The notes under the pieces were generated by a model. The model ran no database searches. It had not been told where the DNA came from and saw only the letters and a list, made by a program, of their open reading frames with translations. Shown here in pieces: positions 1 to 8,919 of a stretch of DNA of 64,000 bases. Every line of letters starts with the position of its first letter. Position 1 is the stretch's first letter. The position numbers and the translations under genes are program-made. Source of the stretch: Caballeronia sordidicola (lineage in GTDB: Bacteria; Pseudomonadota; Gammaproteobacteria; Burkholderiales; Burkholderiaceae); contig NZ_JNFG01000004.1 in assembly GCF_000729995.1 (NCBI RefSeq), positions 124,001 through 188,000 on the forward strand, given 5' to 3'.

Positions 1-322
1 GCGGTTCTGCCGCCCAAACTCCCCACGCCTGACCGCTTTCCGGGACGCGACCAACGCCCAGTTCGGCCATGATCGCGAGCGCGTCCGTATGGCCTTCGAA
101 CAGCTTGACCAGTGCGAGATCGCACGCCGCGACCGCCGCGAGCATTCGCCAGCGCTCAAGCGTCGCGCCATGACCGGGGAGTGGCAGCCGATCAAGTCCG
201 GCGTCGACCAAGGCATGGAGCGCGCGGGCGGTATCAGTGTCCGAGCCGCGCTCGAAGCGGAGTTCACGCAAAAACGAGCCGAGAATGGACTCGCTCGCGG
301 CCTCGCCAGTCATTGCTTGCAT
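1..322 (-). CDS. Acyl-CoA dehydrogenase-like protein, N-terminal part (cut by window edge)
   Basis: An open frame runs leftward from an ATG whose complement ends at 322 and leaves the window after 107 codons, so only the N-terminus is visible. The start follows a GGGAACG-type ribosome site. The text includes LGSFLRELRFERG, CDLALVKLFEGHTDALA and WGVWAAEP. From memory this resembles the N-terminal helical domain of a divergent acyl-CoA dehydrogenase family found in Burkholderia. The FAD and substrate motifs lie outside the window, so enzymatic function cannot be confirmed. Confidence 0.55.
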   Translation of the reverse strand, partial: MQAMTGEAASESILGSFLRELRFERGSDTDTARALHALVDAGLDRLPLPGHGATLERWRMLAAVAACDLALVKLFEGHTDALAIMAELGVGRVPESGQAWGVWAAEP

Positions 323-678
323 GGTGATCGTTCCCAACCGCTTGCGTGGATGAAGTCAGGCATGTCGTTCTCCGTCGCCTGGTGCCAGTAACAGCTTCTG
401 GACTCAAGTGTGGCAAGGCACATGCCCGATCACCAGTCCGCCAAACGGCATAGGGGTTGCGAAGAACCGAAATGCGTTTGCTGCAGGCTCCCCGGATCAA
501 GTCATAGGTCTTCAGGCCGAATCGACAGAGCGTCTGAATGAGCTCCAAATAGCAAAAAAGCCGCGCAGGGCGGCTTCATGCTTGGGTAAGTTGGGTCGGG
601 GAGTCAGTCATGCAACGTGATTTCGCACTAGTGCCGATGGCGGCGTGGGCGCCGCGCTTACTACCGGTCCAATTGGAC
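323..678. other. Intergenic stretch without a gene
   Basis: No coding frame with a sensible start or composition is visible. The only clear element is the minus-strand terminator hairpin near 554-576. The promoter of the leftward gene ending at 322 should lie here. Confidence 0.5.
554..576 (-). terminator. Rho-independent terminator of the BASS transporter gene
   Basis: The stem AAGCCGC/GCGGCTT has a 5-nt loop and is flanked by an A-run on the plus strand. Read leftward this is a hairpin followed by a U-tract, about 100 bp downstream of the transporter stop. Confidence 0.7.
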
Positions 679-1695
679 CTAACGGACTTGCGCGCGGGCG
701 CCTTCTGGCTGTGGCGCTTGTTCACCGGAAGTGTCGCGAGCACCCCAGCGTTGCGCGAGTACAGCGCATGTCATCAGCTGGATCTGATGAAAAAGCATCA
801 GCGGCAGAACGACCGCGCCAACCGCATGCGAGGCAAAAATCACCTTGGCCATTGGAATCCCCGAGGCGAGGCTCTTTTTCGATCCGCAAAAAATGATCGT
901 GATCTGATCTGCCCGGTTGAAGCCCAGCCGCTTGCTGGCGAACGCCGTTACTCCCAGCGCGAGCGCCAGCAGGACTACGTTCACTACAACCAGTCCGCCG
1001 AGCGTTTGAAGGGAAATGGTGTGCCAGATGCCCTCATTCACCGCTTCGCTGAACGCGACGTACACGACCAGCAGGATCGAGCCTTGATCGACGAAGCGCA
1101 GGATGCCTCGATTCTTCTCGAGCCATTTGATGATCACGGGCCGCAGCAATTGCCCCGCAATAAACGGCACGAGCAATTGCAGCACGATGTTGCCGACCGT
1201 GTGCCATGCGGAACCGGCGTGACCGCTGCCGTCCGTCACCACGAGACCGACCAGCGCGGGCGTGATGAAGATGCCGAGCAGGCTCGACGCCGAGGCAGCG
1301 CAAACCGCTGCCGGCACATTGCCCTTGGCAATGGAGGTGAACGCGATAGACGACTGCACGGTGGACGGCAGCGTGCACAGGAACAGAATGCCCATGTACA
1401 GCGCGGGCGTGACGAGCGGCGTGAGGACGGGTTTCAGCGCCAGGCCGAGCAAGGGAAACAGCACGAAAGTGCTGAGCAGTACAACGATGTGCAGACGCCA
1501 GTGGGTCATGCCCGACACTATCGCTTCGCGGGAGAGCTTCGCACCGTGAAGGAAAAACAACAGTCCGACCGCAATGTTGGTCAGCCAGTTGAAGCCGACC
1601 GCCGCCGCGCCGCGGCAAGGCAGCAGGCTGGCAAGGATCACCGTGCCTACGAGTGCAAGGGTGAAGTTATCGGGGAGAAACTTGGGGCGGGTCAT
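679..1695 (-). CDS. Bile acid:sodium symporter family (BASS) transporter, YfeH-like
   Basis: A 338-residue, strongly hydrophobic inner-membrane protein with about nine or ten predicted transmembrane segments, starting near the N-terminus (FTLALVGTVILASLLP) and continuing to about residue 315. Polar breaks such as LPSTVQSSIAFT near residues 109-120 and IIFCGSKKSLASG near residue 260 resemble the discontinuous helices of the SBF-like (PF13593, YfeH/RCH1) branch. Members move organic anions or affect cation homeostasis, and the substrate here is unknown. The last 25 residues are hydrophilic. It is monocistronic, with a terminator downstream and a long upstream region. Confidence 0.85.
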   Translation of the reverse strand: MTRPKFLPDNFTLALVGTVILASLLPCRGAAAVGFNWLTNIAVGLLFFLHGAKLSREAIVSGMTHWRLHIVVLLSTFVLFPLLGLALKPVLTPLVTPALYMGILFLCTLPSTVQSSIAFTSIAKGNVPAAVCAASASSLLGIFITPALVGLVVTDGSGHAGSAWHTVGNIVLQLLVPFIAGQLLRPVIIKWLEKNRGILRFVDQGSILLVVYVAFSEAVNEGIWHTISLQTLGGLVVVNVVLLALALGVTAFASKRLGFNRADQITIIFCGSKKSLASGIPMAKVIFASHAVGAVVLPLMLFHQIQLMTCAVLAQRWGARDTSGEQAPQPEGARAQVR

Positions 1696-2217
1696 CGGGA
1701 ATTCGCATGTTCATGAAAGTGCATGACGACGTCCGGCGATCACATTTTGTGCCTGAAAAGGCGAATGGACACGCGGGAAAACCATCGCGACCGTCATTTT
1801 CGCCCCATACCCATTCAAGATGCAAATTCATTTAAATGATCTATTAATTCCCAAATAGCATGAATCGCCAGTTTTGAAGGCTCGGCGCAAGCACGTGCAA
1901 AGCCGCTATGGATCAACTTGGGACCCCTCTTCAGCGCCAGGAAATCAAGCCCGATTTGATAAGACGGAAGCGCAGTGGAGCATCTCGAAAAGAGCCAAAA
2001 AACAGTGAAGTAACATGGTGTTACAACCCTCAGGAAGACCTAACACTTTTTGGCTCGACTCCAGTCGCGCGGCACAATAAATTGAATGACAGACCGGTCG
2101 GCAGGCGCGTGTTGGAAACACGGGCCTTGTGCTCCGACAATTGACCGGTCGGCGATGTTTGACGGTGCTCACTCCGCCAACACGCTCGAACAGAGCCGGA
2201 CAACTCGCAGTATCGAC
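1696..2217. other. Long intergenic region with several short dyads
   Basis: This lies between the leftward BASS gene and the rightward secreted-protein gene, so both promoters must be here. Visible elements are GTAACA-TGG-TGTTAC (2010-2024) nested inside AGCCAAAAA...TTTTTGGCT (1993-2001/2047-2055), CGTGTT-GGA-AACACG (2108-2122), and an 11-bp direct repeat GACCGGTCGGC around 2093 and 2145. No gene is visible. Confidence 0.55.
1993..2055. promoter_or_regulatory. Nested inverted repeats, probable operator or leader hairpin
   Basis: The outer arms AGCCAAAAA and TTTTTGGCT enclose a perfect 6-bp dyad GTAACA-TGG-TGTTAC at 2010-2024. The position, 160-220 bp upstream of the secreted-protein start, suits an operator. 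No regulator is encoded beside it, so the cognate factor is unknown. Confidence 0.4.
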
Positions 2218-2646
2218 ATGTTGCTCACCAGATTTCGACCTATCGCTCGCTTGATCCTCGCCGCTGCCATCGGATTGGTTGCGGCGTCGACGTTGTGTGC
2301 GCCGCTGGCTTTCGCTGGCGGGAATAACGGCGGGATGTTCAACCGCAACGCGGGTCAGGCTCAGGGGCAATGGAAGGCCGCGAACCGGCATGCAATGCGA
2401 GTGGACGCCTTTGAGCGTGGTAGTCAGCCGTTCCGTTTTCAACGTGTTGCGGCGGGTTCGGGCCTGACGCCGATCAGCGCGGAAGTGCGCGGCGGACCGC
2501 GTGCCGAGCAGGCGGCGCAATTGCCCACTGGCGGATCAATCCGCGCCGACATTGCGCGTTATAACGAGGAACGCAGTAGCTCGCGTCCGGCAGGCCGCCA
2601 AGGCGATGCCCCGCGCTCGCCCGCGAACTCTCCCTATCGGAATTGA
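2218..2646 (+). CDS. Small secreted protein of unknown function
   Basis: A 142-residue product. The in-frame ATG at 2218 is chosen over an upstream ATG at 2086 because it starts a clean Sec signal peptide: arginines, then LILAAAIGLVAASTLCA, then AFAGG near residues 28-33. The mature part is polar and rich in Gly, Arg, Asn and Gln (NNGGMFNRNAGQAQGQW...) and ends in NSPYRN, with no recognised domain or catalytic motif. It is likely periplasmic or exported. It stands alone behind the repeat-rich region. Confidence 0.65.
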   Translation: MLLTRFRPIARLILAAAIGLVAASTLCAPLAFAGGNNGGMFNRNAGQAQGQWKAANRHAMRVDAFERGSQPFRFQRVAAGSGLTPISAEVRGGPRAEQAAQLPTGGSIRADIARYNEERSSSRPAGRQGDAPRSPANSPYRN

Positions 2647-3330
2647 TGCGGGAAGTATCCGGCGCGTACAACCGGCCGCGTAATCACCCGGATGCACCCG
2701 CGTGCATCAAGTCTGCAAGTGGGGTAGCAATGGGCGAAATGCGTTTTCGCCGACCTTCAAAAAATCCCGCACCTCTCTCACCGTCCCTCGTAAGCCCCGC
2801 GATGTTCTTCACCCACTAGTTCGAACCATTGGTTCGACCGGTCGCAATTTGCTATCGAGTGGAGTGCAAAACAAAAAACAATTCCCCCGTCTATGGCTAG
2901 CGTCGCAATGACGTTATCCCGCCACAGTTTCATCGTCAGAAGCCCATGTCCATTCCTCTCAAAAATAGTCGCATTAACAATGCGTCCGGCTGGCGTTTCT
3001 GATCGCATTTTTATTGTTGCCGGAATGCAGATTGCCCGGGTGCACCGTGGCATATAGCATCGCGGGCTATCGCCTGGCTGGCCGGCTCTTGAGTCAAGCG
3101 TCTTTTTCGCACTGCGTTACATCGGCCGATAAAAGTTCGTCGCGCGCAATGTATTCAAACCGCTATAGACAGCATAAGGAAAGTTATTTTTGTCCGGAAA
3201 AATGATCCGTAAAGATGGTCCCGCCCTAAGCCATTTGCATGCATAGCGGACATTTATAAGAACAGTCCGAAAAAGCGAGGCAATACCCCTCGCCGAATCC
3301 CGATTTAACGTTAATACGACAGGAGAGTCC
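2647..3330. other. Long intergenic region upstream of the porin gene
   Basis: About 680 bp without a convincing gene. It includes a perfect dyad TCGAACC-ATT-GGTTCGA at 2821-2837 that overlaps another GACCGGTCG motif. The AT-rich stretch around 3170-3260 probably carries the porin promoter and leader. A ribosome site AGGAGAG precedes the porin ATG. Confidence 0.5.
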
Positions 3331-4413
3331 ATGAAGCCACCCGTGAACCGCGTGCTTAAGGCCGCGGCCAAGGCCACCGTTACTGCCGGCATGTTCGGCT
3401 TGCTTGCCGCCAGTTCCGCCCAAGCACAATCGAGCGTCCAGTTGTACGGACAGGTCGACGAATGGGTGGGCGCCACCAAATTCCCGGGCAGCCAAACGGC
3501 CTGGAACGTCGGCGGCGGTGGCATGTCGACGTCGTACTGGGGCATGAAAGGCAGCGAAGATCTCGGTGGCGGGTATAAGGCGATCTTCACGTTGGAAAGT
3601 TTCTTTCGGGCGCAGAACGGTAATTACGGCCGCTTCCAGGGCGATACATTTTTCGCGCGCAACTCTTATGTTGGTATCGAGTCGCCATACGGTACGTTCA
3701 CCACTGGCCGGCTGACCACGCAGCTGTTTGTATCGACGATTCTGTTCAACCCGTTTATTGATTCGTACACGTTCTCGCCGATGGTGTATCACGTGTTCCT
3801 CGGTCAGAGCACGTTCCCGACGTACACGACGGACCAGGGTGTTGTCGGCGATTCAGGTTGGGACAATTCCCTTCAGTACACCACGCCTGATTTCAGCGGT
3901 TTGTCGGGTAGCGCGATGTACAGCTTCGGCAACCAGGCCGGACAAAATGGCGCGAAGAAATACAGTGCACAATTCCTGTATTTCCACGGCCCGTTTGCGG
4001 CGACCGGCGTGTATCAGTACGTGAATTTCAGCGCAACGCCGGGCGACCTGACGTCGTTCGTGGCAGGGTACAAGAGCCAGAGCGTAGGCCAGTTGGGTGC
4101 GTCGTACGACATGAAGTTCGTCAAGTTCTTCGCACAGTACATGTACACGCACAACGATATCGATCCGGGTTCGTTCCACGTGAACACGGGCCAGGGCGGC
4201 GTGACCATCCCGGTTGGCGTGGGTTCGGTGATGGCTTCGTATGCGTATTCGCGCAGCAACGGCGGCCTCGACCAGACGCACAAGAGCTGGGCGCTCGGCT
4301 ACGACTATCCGCTGTCGAAGCGCACTGACGTCTATGCCGCGTACCTGAACGACAAGTACACGAGCATGTCGAGCGGCGATACGTACGGCGTTGGCATTCG
4401 CACGAAGTTCTGA
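3331..4413 (+). CDS. General porin (Gram-negative porin family)
   Basis: A 360-residue outer-membrane beta-barrel precursor. Residues 1-32 form a signal peptide with cleavage after SAQA. The mature chain opens with SSVQLYGQVDEWVG, typical of the first strand of Burkholderia OmpC-type trimeric porins, and ends with aromatic-terminated strands and a C-terminal Phe (GVGIRTKF), the BAM recognition feature. The length fits the family. AGGAGAG lies 6 nt upstream of the start and a strong terminator follows, so it is monocistronic. Such porins admit small hydrophilic solutes; specificity is not readable. Confidence 0.93.
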   Translation: MKPPVNRVLKAAAKATVTAGMFGLLAASSAQAQSSVQLYGQVDEWVGATKFPGSQTAWNVGGGGMSTSYWGMKGSEDLGGGYKAIFTLESFFRAQNGNYGRFQGDTFFARNSYVGIESPYGTFTTGRLTTQLFVSTILFNPFIDSYTFSPMVYHVFLGQSTFPTYTTDQGVVGDSGWDNSLQYTTPDFSGLSGSAMYSFGNQAGQNGAKKYSAQFLYFHGPFAATGVYQYVNFSATPGDLTSFVAGYKSQSVGQLGASYDMKFVKFFAQYMYTHNDIDPGSFHVNTGQGGVTIPVGVGSVMASYAYSRSNGGLDQTHKSWALGYDYPLSKRTDVYAAYLNDKYTSMSSGDTYGVGIRTKF

Positions 4414-4455
4414 GCCAGTGGAGCGAGCGTTACGCGCGGGCTCCCGGTAATAACG

Positions 4456-4491
4456 CAAAAACGCCGCCCTAAGTCACGAGGCGGCGTTTTT
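4456..4491. terminator. Bidirectional terminator between porin and nitronate monooxygenase genes
   Basis: The stem CGCCGCC/GGCGGCG is flanked by an A-run on the left and a T-run on the right, between two convergent genes. Confidence 0.9.
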
Positions 4492-4544
4492 ATTGTCAGC
4501 GCGGACGAGCAATTTAACGAGCTCGGCGAAAACTCCCGCTCGCT

Positions 4545-5510
4545 TTATAGCGAAATACCCAGCCGCGTTTTTGCATCGTCATATTCATGCTTGAGTCGCG
4601 ACACAAGTTCCGCCACCGTCGGCACGTCGTCCATCAGGCCGACGCCTTGTCCCGCGCCCCAGATTTCCTTCCACGCTTTGGCTTTGATCGCCGAGTCGCC
4701 GAAATTCATCGCTGCTTTATCCGATGCCGGCAGCGCATCCGGATCGAGTCCGGCGTTGAGAATGCTCTGGCGAATGTAGTTACCGTGCACGCCGGTGAAG
4801 AGGTTCGTATAGATGATGTCGGCAGCCTTCGATCCCACGATCGCGGTCTTGTAGTCTTCCAGCGCATGCGCCTCGCGCGTGGCAATAAAGCGCGTGCCGA
4901 TATACGCGAAATCCGCACCCATGGCTTGCGCGGCGAGAATCGAGCCGCCGTTGGCAATGGCGCCGGACAACGCGATCGGGCCATCGAAAATGCGCCGTAC
5001 TTCGCCTACCAGCGCGAACGGTGACGTCATGCCTGCGTGTCCGCCGGCACCGGCTGCAACCAGGATCAGGCCGTCGACGCCCGCTTCCAGCGCCTTCTCC
5101 GCGTGTCGCAAATTGATCACGTCGTGCAGCACGATGCCGCCGTAGCTGTGCACCGCGTCGATCATCTCCTTGACCGGCGCACGCAGGCTCGTGATGAAGA
5201 TCGGCACGCGATGCTCAACGCACACCCGCACGTCCGCCTCAAGCCGCGCGTTCGAGTGGTGCACGATCTGGTTCACAGCAACCGGTCCGACCGGCGCGTC
5301 CGGATTCGCCGCCTTGTGCGCCTCGATACCCTCGCCGATCTGCGTGAGCCATTCGTCGAGCAACTCGGCCGGCCGCGCGTTCAACGCAGGAAACGAGCCG
5401 ACAATACCCGCCTTGCACTGCGCGAGCACGAGCTCGGGATAGCTGACGATGAACATCGGCGAAGCGATGACGGGCAGCGCGAGGTGTTGCAGAGCGGCGG
5501 GAAGTGCCAT
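4545..5510 (-). CDS. FMN-dependent nitronate monooxygenase / 2-nitropropane dioxygenase family protein
   Basis: A 321-residue TIM-barrel flavoprotein. It opens with ALPVIASPMFIVSYPELV and contains GADGL-like text (EAGVDGLILVAAGAGGHAG), ALSGAIANGGSILAA and MGADFAYIGTRFIAT, the phosphate- and FMN-binding segments of the NMO/FabK-like family. Members oxidise nitronates, but many close homologues act on other substrates such as enoyl thioesters, so the reaction is not certain. It is convergent with the porin and stands alone. Confidence 0.85.
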   Translation of the reverse strand: MALPAALQHLALPVIASPMFIVSYPELVLAQCKAGIVGSFPALNARPAELLDEWLTQIGEGIEAHKAANPDAPVGPVAVNQIVHHSNARLEADVRVCVEHRVPIFITSLRAPVKEMIDAVHSYGGIVLHDVINLRHAEKALEAGVDGLILVAAGAGGHAGMTSPFALVGEVRRIFDGPIALSGAIANGGSILAAQAMGADFAYIGTRFIATREAHALEDYKTAIVGSKAADIIYTNLFTGVHGNYIRQSILNAGLDPDALPASDKAAMNFGDSAIKAKAWKEIWGAGQGVGLMDDVPTVAELVSRLKHEYDDAKTRLGISL

Positions 5511-5792
5511 GAAACGTGTCTCCTGATTGAATGAGAAAAGCCGGCGATACGCGCGCGCCCATCTGACGTGGAGTCACGATAACCTCGCTTGGCGCCTGCG
5601 GCCGGACTCGGGCGAAGCTCTGCGCATGCACGCATGCGAACGACCGTTCTATTATAGGCTAATCTTCCGATCCGCGATTGCCGGGGAAATTGGAAGAAGT
5701 CTTCAGCTTCTACGAAAGGGCCTGTCGGCAAGCAGTTTAGTATCGCGGAGGACGCCTACAATGCTTTTCCCGCCACGCTGATTATTCACACC

Positions 5793-6686
5793 ATGTCGTT
5801 CGAAGACTACGAGCCGTTCACCTTCGATGCTGCGGGTGTCGGTATTTTCGGCATGAAGGGCGGTAACGGGCCACCGCTTCTGCTGCTTCACGGCCACCCG
5901 CAGACACATGAGATCTGGCATCGGCTGGCGGCGCCGTTGGCGCAGCATTTCACCGTGATTGCGACTGACCTGCGCGGTTACGGCGCATCGGCGAAACCGC
6001 CCAGCGACGCGCAGCACACACCCTATTCGAAACGCGCGATGGCCGCCGATCAGGTCGCGGTCATGCGGCACTTCGGGTTCGATCGCTTCATGGTCTGCGC
6101 ACATGATCGCGGCGCGCGGGTGGCGCACCGGATGGCGCTGGATTTTCCGCAGGTTGTCGACCGTCTCATGCTGCTCGACATAGCGCCGACGCTTGCCATG
6201 TACGACGCCACCGATCGCGCCTTCGCCACGGCCTATTTTCATTGGTTCTTCCTGATCCAGCCCGAGCCGCTGCCGGAATTGCTGATCGGCGCGCATCCGG
6301 ACGCGTATGTCGAGCGTGTGATGGGCAGTCGCCACGCGGGTCTCGCGCCGTTTGCGCCGCACGCGTTGCAGGCCTATCGCGACGCGTTGCGCCAGCCGGG
6401 CGCGGTGCATGCCATGTGCGAGGACTACAGGGCGTCGGCGAGCATCGATCTCGAGCACGATCGAGCGGATATCGAATGCGGCAACCGGCTCGCGTGTCCG
6501 CTACGGGTGTTGTGGGGACAGGAAGGCGTGATCGAGCAATGCTTCGAGCCGTTGGTCGAATGGCGCCGTGTTGCACGCGATGTCAGCGGCCGAGCGTTGC
6601 CTTCGGGCCACTATATTCCGGAAGAAGTACCCGATGAATTGCTTGCCGAAATGCTCGCGTTTTTCGAGGCAACCGAGGCCGCATAA
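5793..6686 (+). CDS. Alpha/beta hydrolase, haloacetate (fluoroacetate) dehalogenase-like
   Basis: A 297-residue alpha/beta-hydrolase. It has the oxyanion motif LLHGHPQTHEIW (near residue 33), the nucleophile elbow as HDRGARVAHR with Asp105 in place of the usual Ser, and a C-terminal SGHYIPEE with catalytic His273. An Asp nucleophile followed by RGxR and a downstream HW pair (AYFHWFF) is the arrangement of DehH1-type fluoroacetate dehalogenases, where the Arg pair holds the carboxylate and His/Trp help bind halide. Epoxide hydrolases share the Asp nucleophile and are the main alternative. No neighbouring operon genes. Confidence 0.75.
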   Translation: MSFEDYEPFTFDAAGVGIFGMKGGNGPPLLLLHGHPQTHEIWHRLAAPLAQHFTVIATDLRGYGASAKPPSDAQHTPYSKRAMAADQVAVMRHFGFDRFMVCAHDRGARVAHRMALDFPQVVDRLMLLDIAPTLAMYDATDRAFATAYFHWFFLIQPEPLPELLIGAHPDAYVERVMGSRHAGLAPFAPHALQAYRDALRQPGAVHAMCEDYRASASIDLEHDRADIECGNRLACPLRVLWGQEGVIEQCFEPLVEWRRVARDVSGRALPSGHYIPEEVPDELLAEMLAFFEATEAA

Positions 6687-6884
6687 GGGTGCAGCGTGTG
6701 CGGGTCATGGCGCTGTTATATGTCTGTAGGGAAAGCACCGATGCGTCCCAAAAACAGGCGCGCTACGATGCAGTCGGCGCTGATCACGTCAACAAAATTC
6801 CGCCGCTTGGGCTTGGCCGTTCGACGATAAATCGATAGCTGACAAGCGGCTTCTTTTTGGCTGTCTGCGGTCATTCTTTCGAAT

Positions 6885-7793
6885 TCAGCCGATCTTCACT
6901 GTCTCGCCTTCCATCCTCAGCACGCCGCTTGCCGCCAGTTCGGCGAGATACTCGCGCACTAATCCCGGACGATCATCGGAGAGCAGGTTAGCGGCGGCGC
7001 GCATGGCCCGGGCTTCATCGACGAGCAGCAATAACTCGCTGACGGGCATCGAACGCAACTCCATCAGCTTGAACACGATCAGCACCTTCAGCGCATTCTT
7101 CGCGTTGCGTACGGGATCGGCACGCAGATAATCGATTCGCGAGAAAGCGATGTCCAACGCCTTCGATACATCCGTGAACGGCGCCCCATGGCCGGGAATC
7201 ACCGCCCGCACGTCCAGTGTGGCGATCAGGTCGAGCACCGCGCGTTGTTCCGCGAAGCCGCTTTCGCCTTCCAGTTCGGGAAAGATCACGCCGAAACCGT
7301 TTTCCCACAGCGCGTCGGCGCTGATCAGCAGCCGTTCTTCGGCGCAGTACAACATCAGCGAATGCGGATCGTGACCGGGCGCGCCTAGCACCGACCAGTC
7401 GAGGCCGCCAAGCCGGAGCGTCGCGCCTGGCGCAATCGTGCCAGTGAAACCGAAACGCTCGCAGGTCTGCCCGGTCGCGTGGAACGTGAGTTTCTCTTCG
7501 TCCCATTCACGCACGGCGTCGGCTTCCGTTTGCGGAATCAGCGTCTCGCAGACGAAGGTCGATTGCAGCAACGCATTGCCGCCGCAATGGTCCGAATGCA
7601 GATGCGTGTTCACGATCAGATCGAGCGTGCGTTCATTGCCAAGCGCTTGGCGAACGAGCGCCAGCGTCTGCGGCGCGTGAGTGGCGTAGCCGGAGTCGAC
7701 CAGCGCGGCGTGCGTCTCATCGATGAAAAACACGTTATTCGACGACAGCCAGCCACGCTCGAACACCCGCATGGACGCCGGTAACGCGATCAT
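6885..7793 (-). CDS. MBL-fold metallo-hydrolase
   Basis: A 302-residue metallo-beta-lactamase-fold hydrolase. The zinc motif NTHLHSDHCGG lies near residue 63, with later ligands in GAPGHDPHSLM and ISADALWENGFG and a final VIPGHGAPF. A C-terminal helical segment of about 80 residues follows. The start overlaps the stop of the upstream DUF1289-MaoC gene by 4 bp (ATGA), so it is translationally coupled as the last gene of a five-gene operon with HMG-CoA lyase. The operon suggests acyl-CoA or thioester metabolism. The substrate is unknown. Confidence 0.85.
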   Translation of the reverse strand: MIALPASMRVFERGWLSSNNVFFIDETHAALVDSGYATHAPQTLALVRQALGNERTLDLIVNTHLHSDHCGGNALLQSTFVCETLIPQTEADAVREWDEEKLTFHATGQTCERFGFTGTIAPGATLRLGGLDWSVLGAPGHDPHSLMLYCAEERLLISADALWENGFGVIFPELEGESGFAEQRAVLDLIATLDVRAVIPGHGAPFTDVSKALDIAFSRIDYLRADPVRNAKNALKVLIVFKLMELRSMPVSELLLLVDEARAMRAAANLLSDDRPGLVREYLAELAASGVLRMEGETVKIG

Positions 7794-8389
7794 GCGTTCC
7801 GCTCCTTCGGCATCACGACGATGGTCGCACTCGCCTTGACCACGATCTCGCCGTGCTGGTTCAGAGCCTGGCCGTCCAGCTTCACGAGATCGCCGTTCAA
7901 GCTCGGTTTCCAGTGTGCTTCGGTGACTTCCCAGCTCATCGCGAGCACGTCGTTTGCCTTGACCGCGCGCACGAGCTTAAGGCCGAACTCAAGGCCGAGC
8001 GGCTGGGCGTAGGTGGAAAAATGCGTGGCGAGCATCGCCATCAAATGCGCTGTGGCTTGCGTGCCCGACGCGATCAGCGAGCCGAAGCGGCTGGTCTGGG
8101 CGTAGGCATCGTCGTGATGCAGCGGGTTGTGATCGTTCACCAGCGTGGCAAACGACTTGATGGAGTCGGGCGGAAGAGCGAGCGTTGCCGTGAGGCGTTC
8201 GCCGATATGCACGACACGCGGCCCCTTCCGGCGTGCCTGCGCTTGCGTCAGAACTGCCGCCCGTTGCGCGTCATCGAAGGAAGACCAGCCCGCTATTTCA
8301 TCGATGGTGCGAAAACAGCCGTCGCAAAGCCCCGTCGATGAATTCATCCTGCATACATCGATACACGGCGATGCAACGGCCTCGGTCAT
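7790..8389 (-). CDS. DUF1289-MaoC fusion protein
   Basis: A 199-residue two-domain protein. Residues about 7-45 hold a DUF1289 domain with SPCIDVC...GLCDGCF, four Cys in a C-x3-C-x7-C-x2-C pattern. Residues about 60-195 form a MaoC-like hot-dog domain with the hydratase signature DHNPLHHDDAYA and a following FGSLIASGTQA. The ATG at 8389 is chosen because it overlaps the upstream stop (TGATG) and leads directly into DUF1289; a longer upstream reading lacks support. MaoC domains hydrate enoyl thioesters. The Cys cluster may bind metal. Confidence 0.82.
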   Translation of the reverse strand: MTEAVASPCIDVCRMNSSTGLCDGCFRTIDEIAGWSSFDDAQRAAVLTQAQARRKGPRVVHIGERLTATLALPPDSIKSFATLVNDHNPLHHDDAYAQTSRFGSLIASGTQATAHLMAMLATHFSTYAQPLGLEFGLKLVRAVKANDVLAMSWEVTEAHWKPSLNGDLVKLDGQALNQHGEIVVKASATIVVMPKERNA

Positions 8390-8889
8390 CACGCAGTCTC
8401 GCGCAACGCGACATCGGCGACCGGTGCGCCGGTCAGCGCGACCAGTTCCTGCGGCGTCAGGTTGAACACAGCGTGCGGATGACCGGCGGCGGCCCAAAGG
8501 CTGTCAAGCGCGAGCAGGTCTTCATCGATCAGCGTCAGCGGCGTAGTGGCATGGCCGATCGGGCACACGCCGCCGATTGCGTAGCCGGTTTTCTCGCGGA
8601 CGAACTTGGCGTCGGCACGCGCGAGCTCACCTACGCGTTCAGCCACTTTCTTCTCGTCCACACGATTCACGCCGCTGGCAATCACGAGCACGGGCGCGTC
8701 GTCTTTCTTGCGGCGAAACAGAATCGATTTAGCGATTTGCGCGACCGAACAGCCAAGGCCGGCCGCTGCTTCAGCCGATGTCTTGCCGGTTTCAGGCAGC
8801 ATCACAACAGACTTGGTGTGTCCGCGTTCCTGCAGCAAAAGCGCGACGCGGCGAGCGGAGTCGGGCAGGGCGTCGAGTGTTTCGTTCAT
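8389..8889 (-). CDS. YbaK/EbsC-family aminoacyl-tRNA deacylase
   Basis: A 166-residue protein of the YbaK/ProX trans-editing family, which hydrolyses mischarged aminoacyl-tRNA such as Cys- or Ala-tRNA(Pro). Visible are SVAQIAKSILFRRK with the conserved Lys near residue 54 and the GGVCPIGH motif near residue 108. The length matches single-domain family members. It lies third in the operon after HMG-CoA lyase (30-bp gap) and shares one base with the next start codon. The metabolic setting looks incidental. Confidence 0.88.
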   Translation of the reverse strand: MNETLDALPDSARRVALLLQERGHTKSVVMLPETGKTSAEAAAGLGCSVAQIAKSILFRRKKDDAPVLVIASGVNRVDEKKVAERVGELARADAKFVREKTGYAIGGVCPIGHATTPLTLIDEDLLALDSLWAAAGHPHAVFNLTPQELVALTGAPVADVALRETA

Positions 8890-8919
8890 CGTGTTTTTTC
8901 CAGGGTCATAAGCCGATCA

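Noticed and set aside
610-1716. Long plus-strand frame of 368 codons
   Set aside because: It is antisense to the BASS transporter. Its product is Arg/Gln/His-rich without hydrophobic pattern, while the minus frame gives a clear membrane protein.
2778-3053. 91-codon minus-strand frame before the porin
   Set aside because: No ribosome site, no recognisable domain and no context; left as intergenic.
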